Below, one piece after another: positions 1 to 10,294 of a stretch of DNA of 64,000 bases. The stretch's first letter is position 1; each line of letters starts with the position of its first letter. The translations under genes were made by a program, and so were the position numbers. Source of the DNA: Isoetes taiwanensis (Eukaryota > Streptophyta > Lycopodiopsida > Isoetales > Isoetaceae); contig JAJEKV010000009.1 in assembly GCA_021234155.1 (NCBI GenBank), positions 7,551,546 through 7,615,545 of the forward strand. The letters run 5' to 3'. Under the pieces are notes generated by a model that saw only the letters and a list, made by a program, of their open reading frames with translations, did no database searches and was not told where the DNA came from.

Positions 1-2
1 CT

Positions 3-1756
3 TATGTGTTGCACGCCAACCCACCACAGCACATACAAGAAGACAGACCTCCGCTACCACCCAGTCCACCTACACAGCAGCCGTCTCCACCTTAAACCAG
101 CCCTGTATTTGCACAGAGAAGGCCCCATACTAAACGTCGTCGGAGTTCTTTTAGGGATAGTGCCACCTCCTCACCATCAACCACTTCTGTGTCCTCTGAG
201 ACGTCAGTATCATCTGGTGATTATGCAAAGCGCCGGGACAAGGAGTACCGTAAAACAGTTGACACGGCCATAACCAGTATATGGAAAAATAGGAAACTGG
301 CCCAGTTTGATGGGAAATCTAGAGGCGGACTGAATGCAGAGTCCTAGTTGGATGAAATGAAGGAATTCGGTAAATCCTATGGCATGACAGAAAAGGATAC
401 AGGAAAGGTTGCCACCACAAACCTTACAGGAGCTGCCCGCATTTGGTGGAAGGGCTATGCTAGAGCCAAGCACCTGGATAGAAGCAAGTGCAAGTTTAAG
501 AAGTTTGCCAAAGCCTTTAAGTCGCATTATGTGCCTCGTGCGCACAAATGCCAACAAATTCAGACCTTCTACAGGTTAGAGCAGAAGGGTATGTCGGTTC
601 AGGCTTACACTGATGAATTTATGCGCCTGAGGCTGTATGTACCCGGTATGAATGAAAAGAGGGCAGTGGAGGGCTACATTGAAGGGTTGGCCCCATCAAT
701 TAAACGAATGGTTAAGGCCATAGACCCGAAATCAGTTGCGGAGGCTGAGACCAAGGCATTGAGCCTCGAGGAGGACACACCAAAGAACCAGTATCTGCGT
801 CCTGCTCCTTACTCGCAGCCACGACCGTCCACACCTTACAAACCCCGCTCGCCAAGTCCGGGGCCCTCTCAGCAGAACTCTTATGGCCGCCAGGAAAAGA
901 AAGTCACGTTCAGCACACCCGACAAACAGAACAATGTCGGTAAGGAAGTTCGGAACCTCTTACAGTTTATCCCTAAAGAGGCCCGAGAACAGCTCCGCCG
1001 AGATAAGGCATGCTACAGGTGTATGCGGCCCGGACACTTCATGCAGAATTGTCCTTATGTCAAGCAGACTGCCCAGCTGGCCATGGCCGACCTCGATTTG
1101 GACGATCTTGAGTCAACACTACCTGTCGAGGAGGAGGCTCCCGAGTACATTCACGGTGCGTCTCATATCCTTGCAGCTATAGAAACCGGCAATGCTGAAA
1201 GGCAGCCTGCTGTCATTTCCACCATAGGTCAAGTAGACAGTAAGCCTTTTGTAATTCTTATGGATACGGGAAGTACACATAATTTTGCTTCCCCTAGAAT
1301 GGCCCAAGTCTTATAGCTTGAAACATTGAGGTCCCGACCGAGACCTGTCACTCTAGCCAGTGGTAAGGTCAGACATACTCATGGCTGTCGCATCAATCTC
1401 AAGATGCAGTTGCCAGGTGCACCAGTTGCTTTGGGTGCCGAGTTGATGGATATTGGCAAATACGATCTCATTGTTGGTATGGAATTCTTGGCATCTGCAA
1501 AAGCCAACATAGACTGCCAGAAACGGGAAGTTACCTTCAACGCAGCTAATGGAGCCCGCGTCACTATAAAAGGTGAACCATTCAACACTATTATGCAGTC
1601 TATGTCCATCAAGCAGTTAGATAAAGCTATACGCAGGGAAAAGCTCCTCTGCGTCATTAGACTTGCCTCCATTGAGTCAGATGCTAAGCAGAAGCAAGTA
1701 ATCGATACCTTGCCAGAGGGGATTGCTGATCTTCTCCGAGAATTTGGTGAGATGAG
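3..1756 (+). pseudogene. gag: gag-protease of element A
   Basis: The open frame begins at the window edge with a proline- and glutamine-rich N-terminus. A retrotransposon gag domain follows (AARIWWKGYARA, FYRLEQKGMSVQAYTDEFMRL, about 420-760). A CCHC zinc knuckle CYRCMRPGHFMQNC lies near 1012-1053. The protease has an active-site DTGST near 1264 and a distal motif MDIGKYDLIVGMEFL near 1447. Three in-frame stops interrupt it: TAA 93-95, TAG 345-347 (expected Trp in NAES-W-LDEMKEF) and TAG 1314-1316. After REFGEM near 1755 the homologous frame moves by one ([12 protein letters not shown] continues in the pol frame), so there is an indel. Gag would form the particle and the protease would process it. 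This copy cannot make full-length protein without readthrough. Confidence 0.9.
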
Positions 1757-3090
1757 ATCCAGAAGCTTCCTCCTTTTAGAGGGGTAGAATGTGAGATAGC
1801 TTTAGAGCCAGGTACTAAACCTACCAGCAAGGCCCCATACCGTATGAGTCCTCCAGAGTTGGCAGAGCTTAAGAAGCAACTTCAGGAGTTACTAAACCTA
1901 GGTTTCATTCGACCTAGTGTTTCGCCTTTTGGCGCTCCTATTCTTTTTGTTAAGAAAAAGGATGGCTCCTTGAGGATGTGTATTGATTATCGGCAACTCA
2001 ACAAGCATACCATCAAGAATCGCTATGCTTTGCCTAGAGCAGATGATCTAATGGACCAGTTGCAAGGGGCCAAATATTTCTCAAAGATTGATCTACGCTC
2101 CGGATACCATCAAATAAGGATTAAAGAGGACGACATCCATAAATCTGCTTTTCGCACTAGATATGGGCATTATGAGTTTACCGTTATGCCTTTTGGATTA
2201 ACAAATGCCCCAGCAACTTTCATGCGATTGATGAATGATGTCTTCCGACAATACTTGGATGATTTTGTTGTTATTTTCTTTGACGACATTCTCATCTATC
2301 GTAAAACCCTAGAGGAGCATGAGAAACATCTAAGATTGGCCCTGCAAAAGCTAGGACGTCATCAGCTCTTTGCCAAGTTCTCTAAGTGCAAGTTTGCCAC
2401 TCCGAAGGTCGATTATTTGGGCCATGTCATTTCGGCAGAGGGAATTGCTACAGATCCAGCAAAGATAGAGGCCGTAAGGGAATGGCCTATTCCATGAAAT
2501 GTTTCCGAGGTCCAAAGTTTCTTGGGATTAGCAGGATATTATCGAAAATTTGTAAAGGATTTTGCAAAGATTGCAGCACCTCTTACAAATCTTACAAAGC
2601 ATGAGAAGGTGAAGAATTGGATGGAACACTGGAAGGCAAAGGTCCAGGCAAGTTTCCAGCAGCTTAAAGATGCCTTAACGTCAGCACCAGTTCTCACATT
2701 GCCTGATCCTGAGAAGGATAAACTAGTGGCAATGGATGCCAGTAAGATTGCCACCGGTGGAGTCCTAATGCAGGAGGGGAGGGTTATTGCCTATGATTCA
2801 AAGAAAATGAACGAGACGGAGCAGCGCTACCCTACCCATGATCAGAAATTGTTAGCCGTTGTCCGTGCCCTGCGGATATGGAGACACTACCTTCTTGGTA
2901 GAAGATTCCAGTTGGATACGGATCATCAAAGTCTCCGTTATTTATCCACCCAGCCAAATCTCAATCTCCGTCAGAGGAGATGGATGGAATTTCTGGAGGA
3001 GTACGATTTTGAGATTATGTATAAACCTGGAAAGCACAATGTGGTTGCGGATGCGTTATCACGCCATCCCTTGATAACCCGAACCCATTG
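1757..3090 (+). pseudogene. pol: Reverse transcriptase-RNase H of element A
   Basis: From about 1757 the pol frame reads [12 protein letters not shown] and continues to an RT with [33 protein letters not shown] and the catalytic box FFDDIL near 2275-2295. A TGA at 2495-2497 interrupts EWPIP-NVSEVQSFLG. Element B has a lysine at that point, and a CGA arginine codon would give TGA by one transition. The RNase H domain follows (MDASKIATGGVLMQ, TDHQSLRYL). In the conserved string THDQELLAVV the glutamate, an expected catalytic acidic residue, is lysine here (THDQKLLAVV); element B keeps the glutamate. The enzyme would copy element RNA into cDNA, but this copy is probably inactive on two counts. 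Confidence 0.92.
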
Positions 3091-4657
3091 TAATGCAATC
3101 TCTACGCTCGCGAGTGAGTTTGGCAAACAGATAGAGCAGACCTTGGCCACAGATCCTGAGTTCTGTGAAGTTTGGGATAGTTTGGCTAAGGAAGCTCGCA
3201 CTGATAAGGAGCGAGAAGCCTTTCGTGCGTATAAGAAAGAGGGCAACTTGTTATATTACAAAGATAAGTTGTGTGTGCCTGAGACTTCAGGAGTACGTAA
3301 GCTAATCCTCCACGACACACACAACAGCCCTATAGCTGGCCATGCAGGGTTTATGAAGACCTACTTTAAGATTCGCTCCAGCTATTTCTGGCCTTCGATG
3401 AAAAAGGACATTGCCAGATACATTAAGCAGTGTCAGGTGTGTCAGCAAACCAAAGTTGAGCAGTTAAGGATTCCAGGCGAGTTGCAACCCCAGGATGTGC
3501 CCAATGCCAAATGGGAAGTCATAACCATGGATTTCATTGTGGGCCTTCCACGTACTCTCCCTGGATATGATGTCTTAATGGTAGTGGTCGACAAATTGTC
3601 GAAAATGGCTCATTTCTTGCCATGTCGTACCACGGATACAGCCTTTGATACTGCTCTGCTATTTGCCAAGGAGATCTTCAGATTACACGGAATGCCACGA
3701 GTTATTATATCTGACAGGGATCCCAAATTCGTAAGCGCATTCTGGAAAGATTTCTTTGCCACCATCCAGACCAAGCTTGCAATGAGTACTGCATATCATC
3801 CTCGAACAGATGGTCAGACCGAGCGTACCAATCGCATTATAGAGGATATGCTAAGAAGTTATGTATGGAGTAAGCAATCACAATGGGCTGACTATATTTA
3901 TCTGGTTGAGTTCGCCTACAACAGCATGAAATAGGAGTCTTCCAGAATGTCTCCCTTTATGATAAATTATGGTTATCAATGTCTTACTCCAGACACATGG
4001 CATAACCCCGTTTCTAAAGTGGAGGTTTCTCAACGACTTCTCTTGGAGATGCAAGCTCTGGTCGAAGAAGTTCGTGGGTACTTATTAGCTGCACGCAGTC
4101 GTCAGAAGAGTGTCGCCGATAAGCATAGAACCCCACGCGTTTTCCAGGTCGGTGAATCCGTTTGGCTTAAGATTAAGGTAAAACAAGCCAAGCTTAAGAT
4201 TGGCAACTGCAAGAAGTTGGCCCCCAGATGGGCTGGGCCGTTCAATATTATTGAGCGTGTTGGAGAGCAGGCATACCGCTTGGATTTGCCGCCCCGCTTG
4301 AAGATCCACAAGGTCTTTCACGTGAGTCTTCTGAAACAACACACCCCTGATCCAGAGGAGGTTTTAGATACCCCAACCCTCCTAGAAATGACAGAGGAGC
4401 AGCTGGAGATAGTGCCTGAAGCTCTTCTAAATCGGGCTTATAAACAAACCAGAAGGACTCAAATATTGCAATACTTGGTTAAGTGGAAGCACTTACCAGT
4501 TGAGGATGCTACTTGGGTGATGAAGATAGACCTTGAGAAGCACTATCCGGACTTCATGCGGGATTCTCAAGGCCGCACCATCAACGATGCTATCAACCCC
4601 GCATCCGACGGTAAGCTTGCAACCTCGATTGCCAAGAGTAGCGCTCTAGAGGGGTAG
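3091..4657 (+). pseudogene. pol: Integrase with C-terminal chromodomain of element A
   Basis: The N-terminal zinc-binding region contains HNSPIAGHAGFMKTYF and CQVCQQTK (about 3320-3450). The DDE core follows with MDFIVGLPRT, IISDRDPKFVSAFW and QTERTNRIIEDM (about 3530-3850). A TAG at 3932-3934 breaks NSMK-ESSRMSPFM; element B has glutamine there. After the stop the frame runs to 4657, through the GPFNIIERVGEQAYRLDLP region typical of the integrase C-terminus and a chromodomain RTQILQYLVKWKHLPVEDATW near 4455-4515. Chromodomains of this class bind modified histones and steer integration to heterochromatin; that role here is inferred from the family. Confidence 0.92.
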
Positions 4658-5097
4658 ATGCATCGTAAATAATAATAGTTACCGATGATGAGATCACCTT
4701 GGTGTTCTCTAGGAAGTGGTATACTGTCAATGATGACATGACCACGACTGGCTTGGAGAGCATATAGTTGATAGGCCGCGTTCATTTCGGCTACAATGGG
4801 GACTTGACCATTCCCTACGCAGCAGTGAATTGCAAACCATAGACATGATAGGTTCCCTGGTAGATAGAGTTTTCTTTTATTTATTATAAGGGGGTGGTCC
4901 CTTCAACCACAATCTAATTATATGTACTGATATACTGACATGTGCAGGCCAGTGAGCAGTACGTGACCTGCCCATGTTAGAGGGTTGCTGATAGCCCGAA
5001 TTCTGCAATTTTATTTTTGTCTACACGTCTTATTTTGTTGTTACTCCGATGTTGATATTGGACTTCGGTCCTTGAACTTTTTCCATTATCATAATCA
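4646..5097 (+). other. Post-coding segment of element A, possible polypurine tract and 3' LTR start
   Basis: A purine run AGAGGGGTAGA overlaps the stop codon and is followed at 4659 by TGCATCG, a possible LTR start. The segment ends where a Helitron end begins at 5098. No second LTR of this element lies in the window, so the LTR assignment cannot be confirmed. No coding sequence is evident. Confidence 0.35.
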
Positions 5098-5400
5098 CTA
5101 GAAACGTGTGCCCGGCAATGCCGGGCATTAGTCATGGATGTGTGGAATGAGTAGACATAACAGGGTTTGTAGGTGGAACTAAAAGCACTAAATATATTCA
5201 TGTCTATGGATGTAAAGGAGTGTTAGGCAGTAGCAGAGGATAGTAGGAACAATAGACAATATGAAGGTCTATAATAGAACAATAATAGACAGCATAGAGT
5301 GCATAGACGTATCCATCCACTTTAGGGTATTATTTTAGGGTTTTGTGAAAGATTGCAAATCTAATGCCTGGTCAATAAAATTGCATTTATAAGGTGTAAT
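5098..5400 (-). mobile_element. Helitron 3' end, copy 1
   Basis: Read on the minus strand, the segment ends with the hairpin GCCCGGCATTGCCGGGC, then ACACGTTT and the terminal CTAG at 5098-5101, followed by a T. Hairpin plus CTRR and insertion before T are Helitron 3'-end hallmarks. The region to about 5400 resembles the sequence after a second end at 20883, including a shared stretch around AAATCTAATGCCTGGTCAAT versus AAATCTAATACGTGTTCAAT. The 5' end (TC) was not located, so the right border is only the end of visible similarity. No Rep-helicase coding is visible, so the copy is probably non-autonomous. Confidence 0.65.
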
Positions 5401-5403
5401 AGA

Positions 5404-5612
5404 TCCTATTAGCATATATCACAATATAAGGGTGCTATCATTCTACTTATTCATTTGTTTTGGTTTCATAGTGTTGGGGTGGATGAACATTTCACATATC
5501 AAATCCAGCTTAAATTAAAGTAGCATATATCACAATATAAGGGTGCTATCACTCTACTTGTTCATTTGTTCTGGTTTCATAATGTTGGGGTGGAGGAACA
5601 TTTCACATATAT
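5404..5612. repeat. Tandem duplication, unit about 113 bp
   Basis: Two copies of a unit beginning TAGCATATATCACAATATAA lie in tandem, the second starting near 5521. Both run through AAGGGTGCTATCA, TTCATTTGTT and TTGGGGTGGA. They differ at a few single bases, so the duplication is not very recent. A 25-bp string, ACTCTTACGCAGGATGTGGA and onward, also recurs just downstream at 5697 and 5761. Confidence 0.85.
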
Positions 5613-8600
5613 ATGACATAAGCCAAATGACCAAAGACATAACACGTTTTACTTATATGCATGTGGTTGCATCATGTGGCTCCTACCAACCATCAGACTC
5701 TTACGCAGGATGTGGAACTGGCTCGTTTTAAGGGATTCGCCAACTACTTACCTCGAATAAACTCTTACGCAGGATGTGGAACTGGCCTAACATAAATGTG
5801 GAATGTGGAATCCACCATTGAAATTGTCTTCATCTCTAAAAGATGCTTTAATACATAGTGATGATGTTATGCTATCTAAAAACACATCCCAAACCCTAAT
5901 CCTAAATTTGTGTGTGATGACATGTTCAATAGCATTGCATGCTCCATTCATGTTACATCCTTTTACTTCAAGTTTAATGATGTGGTAAATCCTTGAACCA
6001 AGTCCAAATTGTAGACATTAAAGCGGTAGACCCCATGCCCTAACGTGTAACTTTTCACATGTTTGACATGTACATGCATAATTATCTAATGTGATCTTAA
6101 GCAGAATAGTTTCCTTTAATAGAAAAATTAAGTTGATGCAACATAGAAAAACCAAGGTACTCAATAGAAAAACCAAGGTACTCAAGTTGGCACCTGGACC
6201 AACATCTTTCAAAATAAAATCCACATAAATGATTGTCCACAAAAGGGTCAATCGCACGTTGGGCATTGCCAGTTCCAAATGTAACTCCTATTCACAACTA
6301 CTGAATTAACAATTTAAAGCAACACATAAATAGTCAAATAAAAAAGACTTATCAAGATGCTACCCTTTATGATGATGCTAAAATATTAAGACTTCAAAGG
6401 AACATATCATTTTACCTTTGCCTAAACCGAGTGTACACAATCTTGCAAAGTCTGCAACATAACTCGGCAAATATTAATGGGCCTCATTACATATAAAATT
6501 TTGTAGAAAGGCATAGCACGAATCAATTGTACATGTTTACACTTACATGATTTTTGAATCAAATGAAAATAAACCTTGTATTTTAGAAATGGGAACGGGA
6601 TAAGCAAGACTTGAGTACTTGACATAACCAGTAGCAGACTTGAGTTAACCAGCAGACTTTAATACATTAACAGAGAATATACTACATAAGTAGTTTTATA
6701 GAATACAAAAGAAGTTGATACTGTAGAGCTAACTACTTGTATGCAAAATAGAAATGTAGACCAGACCCAATGAATTGCATATTGTCCTCACATTATGACC
6801 TTGAAAGTTCCCACGATGATGATCTCTCTCTACAGGGTAGCTTTAGAGGGAGATAAAAGGAACAAAACAACAAATAGATTCTCCAAGTCAGCTACAGTTT
6901 GAAATAGATGTTCTTTCAAAAAAGAAGCAGGCTTTATTGGAGGATGCATCCCATAAACAATGGATTAGCAAGAGAAAAATTAACCAGCAGGAAATTATCA
7001 TTGAACTCAATGGAAATAAACAAATTATTTTAGTATAGAACTTAACCCATCAAAGATAGAAAAGCTGCTTACATTGAGTGTGCTTCTTATGGTAGCGGGT
7101 TTAGATGTTTGGCAGAAAGAGCTGTGCAGCCTGCCACCAGCCTCAGTCTAGATTATAACCTAAGCAAAAGAAGAACAATAGACTCACCTAAATCAGTGCA
7201 ATGGCATTAAAACGAAGGCAAGAATACAAATGGCGAGAAAAACACTTACACATATGATGCTGCCTGTGAATACCCAAAAGTAAATGCCTGTGAATACCCA
7301 ACAACTAAATGCCTGTAAATGAAAAAGTTCAAATCAAGATGCTGCAAATAACTGAAGAACATCAGTGCATAATCATAAGATCAGACTACAAATCTGGAAT
7401 TCAAATCTAGATAAAAATATGGAGCCAACCAATCCGACACATTGTATGCTGGTTGGAAAGGAAAATTTTTTGCTTACAAATTAAGCGCTGGCAGAGCGTC
7501 TTCTCTCCTGAAGCCCTAAAATGAGACTGCTTGAAGCCGTGGAGCAGAATCATCCCGGTTATGATTACGTTCAGTTAAGCACTGGAAATCTAAGGAATAA
7601 AAAACGTTAATTAAGGGAACAAAAACGAAATACAAAACTCAAACGTGTAAGCAAGATTTAAAATGTAAGCAAGCGTGTATACAGCAAATGTCACAATCAG
7701 CCCCAGAGTGTATACCTTACATATTCCCCCCTTCAAGAATGGCTTCAAAAATTTTAGAATGCACAAATTTTACAACTGCTAAAATCCTACATTATGAACA
7801 ACAACTAATATGACACATATCAATGCTCAATGACTACCTGGATCCATGGCCATGCACGCATTTGTGTCCACACCAAGCAAATTGCGCCCGGCTCTGGTTC
7901 AAACATAGAAGGCACATGCAAATATATAAGATGCCAAATGCAGTTTTGCATTTCCATTACATTATTGACAGGTTATTCAAGGCACAATACCTCTAAACAG
8001 AGAAGCAAAGTTCACTTTCCTTTATGTTAGCTGCAAATCAGAAATGCCGTTGGGTTTTTTTGTTAGCTCTGAGTGAATGGAATGAATTTACTGACCCAAT
8101 AGACAAATCTGACAAATAAATTAGAGATCATGTAGTCTAAGCATGGGAATCCGATAAGGAAGAATGGGAGAGCCAGGGATGAAATGCATTATCTTAATAG
8201 AAGAAAAAAGAAGCTGGAAAAACCGTATTGAGGGAAGCCCCTTACAAAAAATACCTGCAAAAATCTTCAGAAATGGACTGCCATTCTTCGAGCAGGTGAG
8301 AACATGCCATTGGCTCTGCAAAATGCTGCCGAAATCCTCTACAAATCTGGAATTCAAATCTAGATAAAACATTTGATGCAGACTGATTCTTGTATGATTT
8401 GAGAGCATACCTACTGAAGATGCATATGCAAAAAAGGAAACAACAAAATTATCCTAGATAGCTTCTACCTTGCATAAACGTGTTTCCGGCTCCAAGAAAA
8501 GATGAAAATATTGCTTTTCCTCAGCCACTGCTGCCACTGGCTTCAGCATACTCGGGCTGTTCCATTTAATTATTCATTCCAAGGTTATGTGTTAGGCAAA

Positions 8601-8940
8601 GCAAGAATCATGCAGACCTCATGATTATACACTTGGTTTTTGCTCTGCAAAAAAGCACGCAAGACAACAGAAGACATGTTAGGATGTGCACAATACACAA
8701 AGAGAAGGTAAGAACATGCCCACGGACCCAATCTCCCTGCCTTTCATAAAACTGAGCAAAAAAACATCTGTAGCAGAGATTCCTCGCTACTGCAAGCCGC
8801 AGATGCCGAACTCCAGAGGAGCTTGGCTGTTACCTCTAACGGGCCAGGCCCATCGCTGCCCTATGCCCCTCCCTTTCCTGCTCGAGGTTGAACAGATGAG
8901 GAAAGGAAGATGAGACGCATACGACTCCACGACTCCGCGA
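5613..8940. other. AT-rich non-coding stretch with short direct repeats
   Basis: No supported gene is seen; the open frames are short and lack recognisable motifs. Small repeats occur: a 21-bp tandem (TAGAAAAACCAAGGTACTCA) near 6136-6185, GCCTGTGAATACCCAA twice near 7263-7300, and a roughly 30-bp string containing ACAAATCTGGAATTCAAATC at both 7388 and 8341. On the minus strand, 8930 to 8600 resembles a plant 5' untranslated region with a possible intron acceptor TTTTTTGCAG, but no coding follows that I can recognise. Confidence 0.5.
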
Positions 8941-8949
8941 GGGGAAGAG

Positions 8950-8982
8950 GGAACGCCGCATGCGGCGTTACATGCGGCGTTC
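8950..8982. repeat. GC-rich hairpin
   Basis: The arms GAACGCCGCATG and CATGCGGCGTTC pair perfectly over 12 bp around an 8-nt loop. The hairpin stands out from its AT-rich surroundings. Position 49153 begins with the similar GAACGCCGCGACGCGG, and both sites are followed by CCATCCC and an A-rich tract ending AAAGAAGAT. The two may therefore be ends of related repeats. Confidence 0.6.
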
Positions 8983-9039
8983 CTGGCACAAAAATCAAAG
9001 CCATCCCGTTTTAAAAAAGAAGATGTGGAATGCACCTTG

Positions 9040-9178
9040 GTGCTTAAACTGTTTTAAACTTTAAAGTTTTTAATATATTACCTTCGGAAATAAGGAATTA
9101 TCTTCCTTCATAACGTGATTTCCTATATTTGTATCTAACCCAATGCTGAGGACATCATTAGTTCTAAGGAGGGGAGAA
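9040..9178 (+). mobile_element. 3' end of a Ty3/gypsy internal region with polypurine tract
   Basis: The segment ends with AAGGAGGGGAGAA directly before an LTR start TGTAACGTTCC at 9179. Element B has the matching AAGGTGGGGAGAA before its TGTGACGTTC. In both, CATCATT lies a few bases upstream. This marks the junction between internal region and 3' LTR of another member of the element B family. Only about 140 bp of internal sequence can be argued for. The rest of that element is missing. Confidence 0.65.
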
Positions 9179-9366
9179 TGTAACGTTCCAAGTATTTATA
9201 CGGTATACGTATAAATATATTGACACACCCAGTATAGATACGCCACCATGGGGTATGGTAACCTAGGGGGTTGACCTAAAAGGGATTTAATTAGCTATGT
9301 TAATTAAATCATTAAGGATAATAACCTATGTTTAAGGAAATTAATAATTAAGAAGGACAATTAAGA
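9179..9366 (+). mobile_element. LTR family L, copy 1 (first 188 bp only)
   Basis: The sequence is almost identical to 10295-10485, the start of copy 2. It differs by TGTAACG for TGTGACG and by a 3-bp gap in GACACACCC versus GACACGTCACCC. It stops abruptly where a foldback element region begins. Since it follows a polypurine tract, it was the start of a 3' LTR. Confidence 0.85.
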
Positions 9367-9388
9367 AGAACTGCTGACTAAGCTATCT

Positions 9389-9811
9389 GAACTACCAATC
9401 AGAAAACAGAACTGGTAATCCAGTCAGCAAAACAGTTATAACTAACTCACTGGATCACATTTTCTAGCATAGGTGTTGATAGAAAAGTCCAAATGAGCTT
9501 TTGTTTGGTGCAATAGATAGATCTCATTGATATCTTTCCAACCTTGGATGGTTTGCATATCTTTTAGCCCCGTAGGATAGTAAAAAATGGTAAAAACCAT
9601 ATTTTTTGGAGTTTTGACAATCATAAGTGGTTAAAATATGTGCAAAGCACCTAAGATTGGAAAGATCTCAACGAGATCTATCTATTGCACTAAACGAGAG
9701 CTCATTTGGACTTTTCTATCAATAGTTATGCTAGAAATTGTGATCCAGTGAATTAGTTATAATAGTTTTGCTGACTGGACCCGTCCGGCTCTGATTTCTG
9801 ATTGGTAGTTC
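9389..9811. mobile_element. 423-bp foldback (MITE-like) element with 157-bp arms
   Basis: Arms at about 9389-9545 and 9655-9811 are imperfect inverted repeats. The left begins GAACTACCAATCAGAAA and the right is its reverse complement, ending GATTTCTGATTGGTAGTTC. Shared inner motifs include CACTGGATCACA, ATAGAAAAGTCCAAATGAGC and CAATAGATAGATCTC. About 110 bp of loop separates them. No coding is present. The structure fits a foldback transposon or MITE, and a transcript would form a long hairpin. No clear target duplication was found. Confidence 0.85.
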
Positions 9812-10294
9812 ATTTATCTTCATTTGTTTTAGTTGGCATGTTTTGAAGGCCCTTTTTTAATCTCAAAAATACCCTAATGACTGCCCCTCTAAGCGCATCA
9901 AGGTATCCATCAGGGAAGCCATAGTCAGGAAGTATGGGATGCCCTTTGCTATCTGTTAGAAATCCATTCAAATCTAGTGCTGTAACTTCATTTAAAAAAT
10001 AAAGTTTAATCTGCTCCTTTGTATTGGTTACAAGGCTGCCAACTGAAGTTACATCTACCCAATCGCGTTGAAAATCCAAACTCAGAGTGGTCAAAAGCTT
10101 TAGAATATCAGCCAAAAAATGGAGTATATACACAACTTTAAACTCCCTTAGTTCACCATACATACTTGCATAACTTTCTTTGAACAATAACATCACAGGC
10201 TCAAATGACTCACATAATTTCTGAACTGCATTATGCCTACTTAGCCATCTAATTTGAGAAATACCTTCGAGTCGAAGTGTGGAGTATGCAAGAT
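9810..10294 (-). pseudogene. hAT-superfamily transposase fragment
   Basis: The minus strand has an open frame of about 160 residues containing ISQIRWLSRHNAVQKLCESF, then EPVMLLF and later LHFLADILKLLTTLS. The RWLS motif followed by a long helical region occurs in hAT-type transposase-like proteins of the ZNF862/C17orf113 kind, which plants also carry. A hAT transposase would run to several hundred residues, with BED zinc finger, catalytic residues and C-terminal dimerisation domain. Only this central piece is here, starting flush against the LTR at 10295. The first few codons called in this frame lie inside the LTR, so the true fragment ends at 10294. It may have come with the adjacent foldback. 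Confidence 0.7.

Larger units (their letters stand above)
1..4657 (+). mobile_element. Ty3/gypsy chromovirus, internal region (element A), 5' end outside window
   Basis: Reading one strand gives, in order, gag with a zinc knuckle, aspartic protease, reverse transcriptase, RNase H, integrase and a C-terminal chromodomain. This is the standard order of a Ty3/gypsy chromovirus. Coding starts before the window, so the 5' LTR is not visible. The reading frame is broken by in-frame stops at 93-95, 345-347, 1314-1316, 2495-2497 and 3932-3934 and by one frameshift near 1753-1763. The copy is therefore not autonomous. It is related at protein level to element B on the minus strand (25570-49152), which shares the motifs SPFMINYGYQCLTPDTW and YLVKWKHLPVE. 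Confidence 0.93.
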
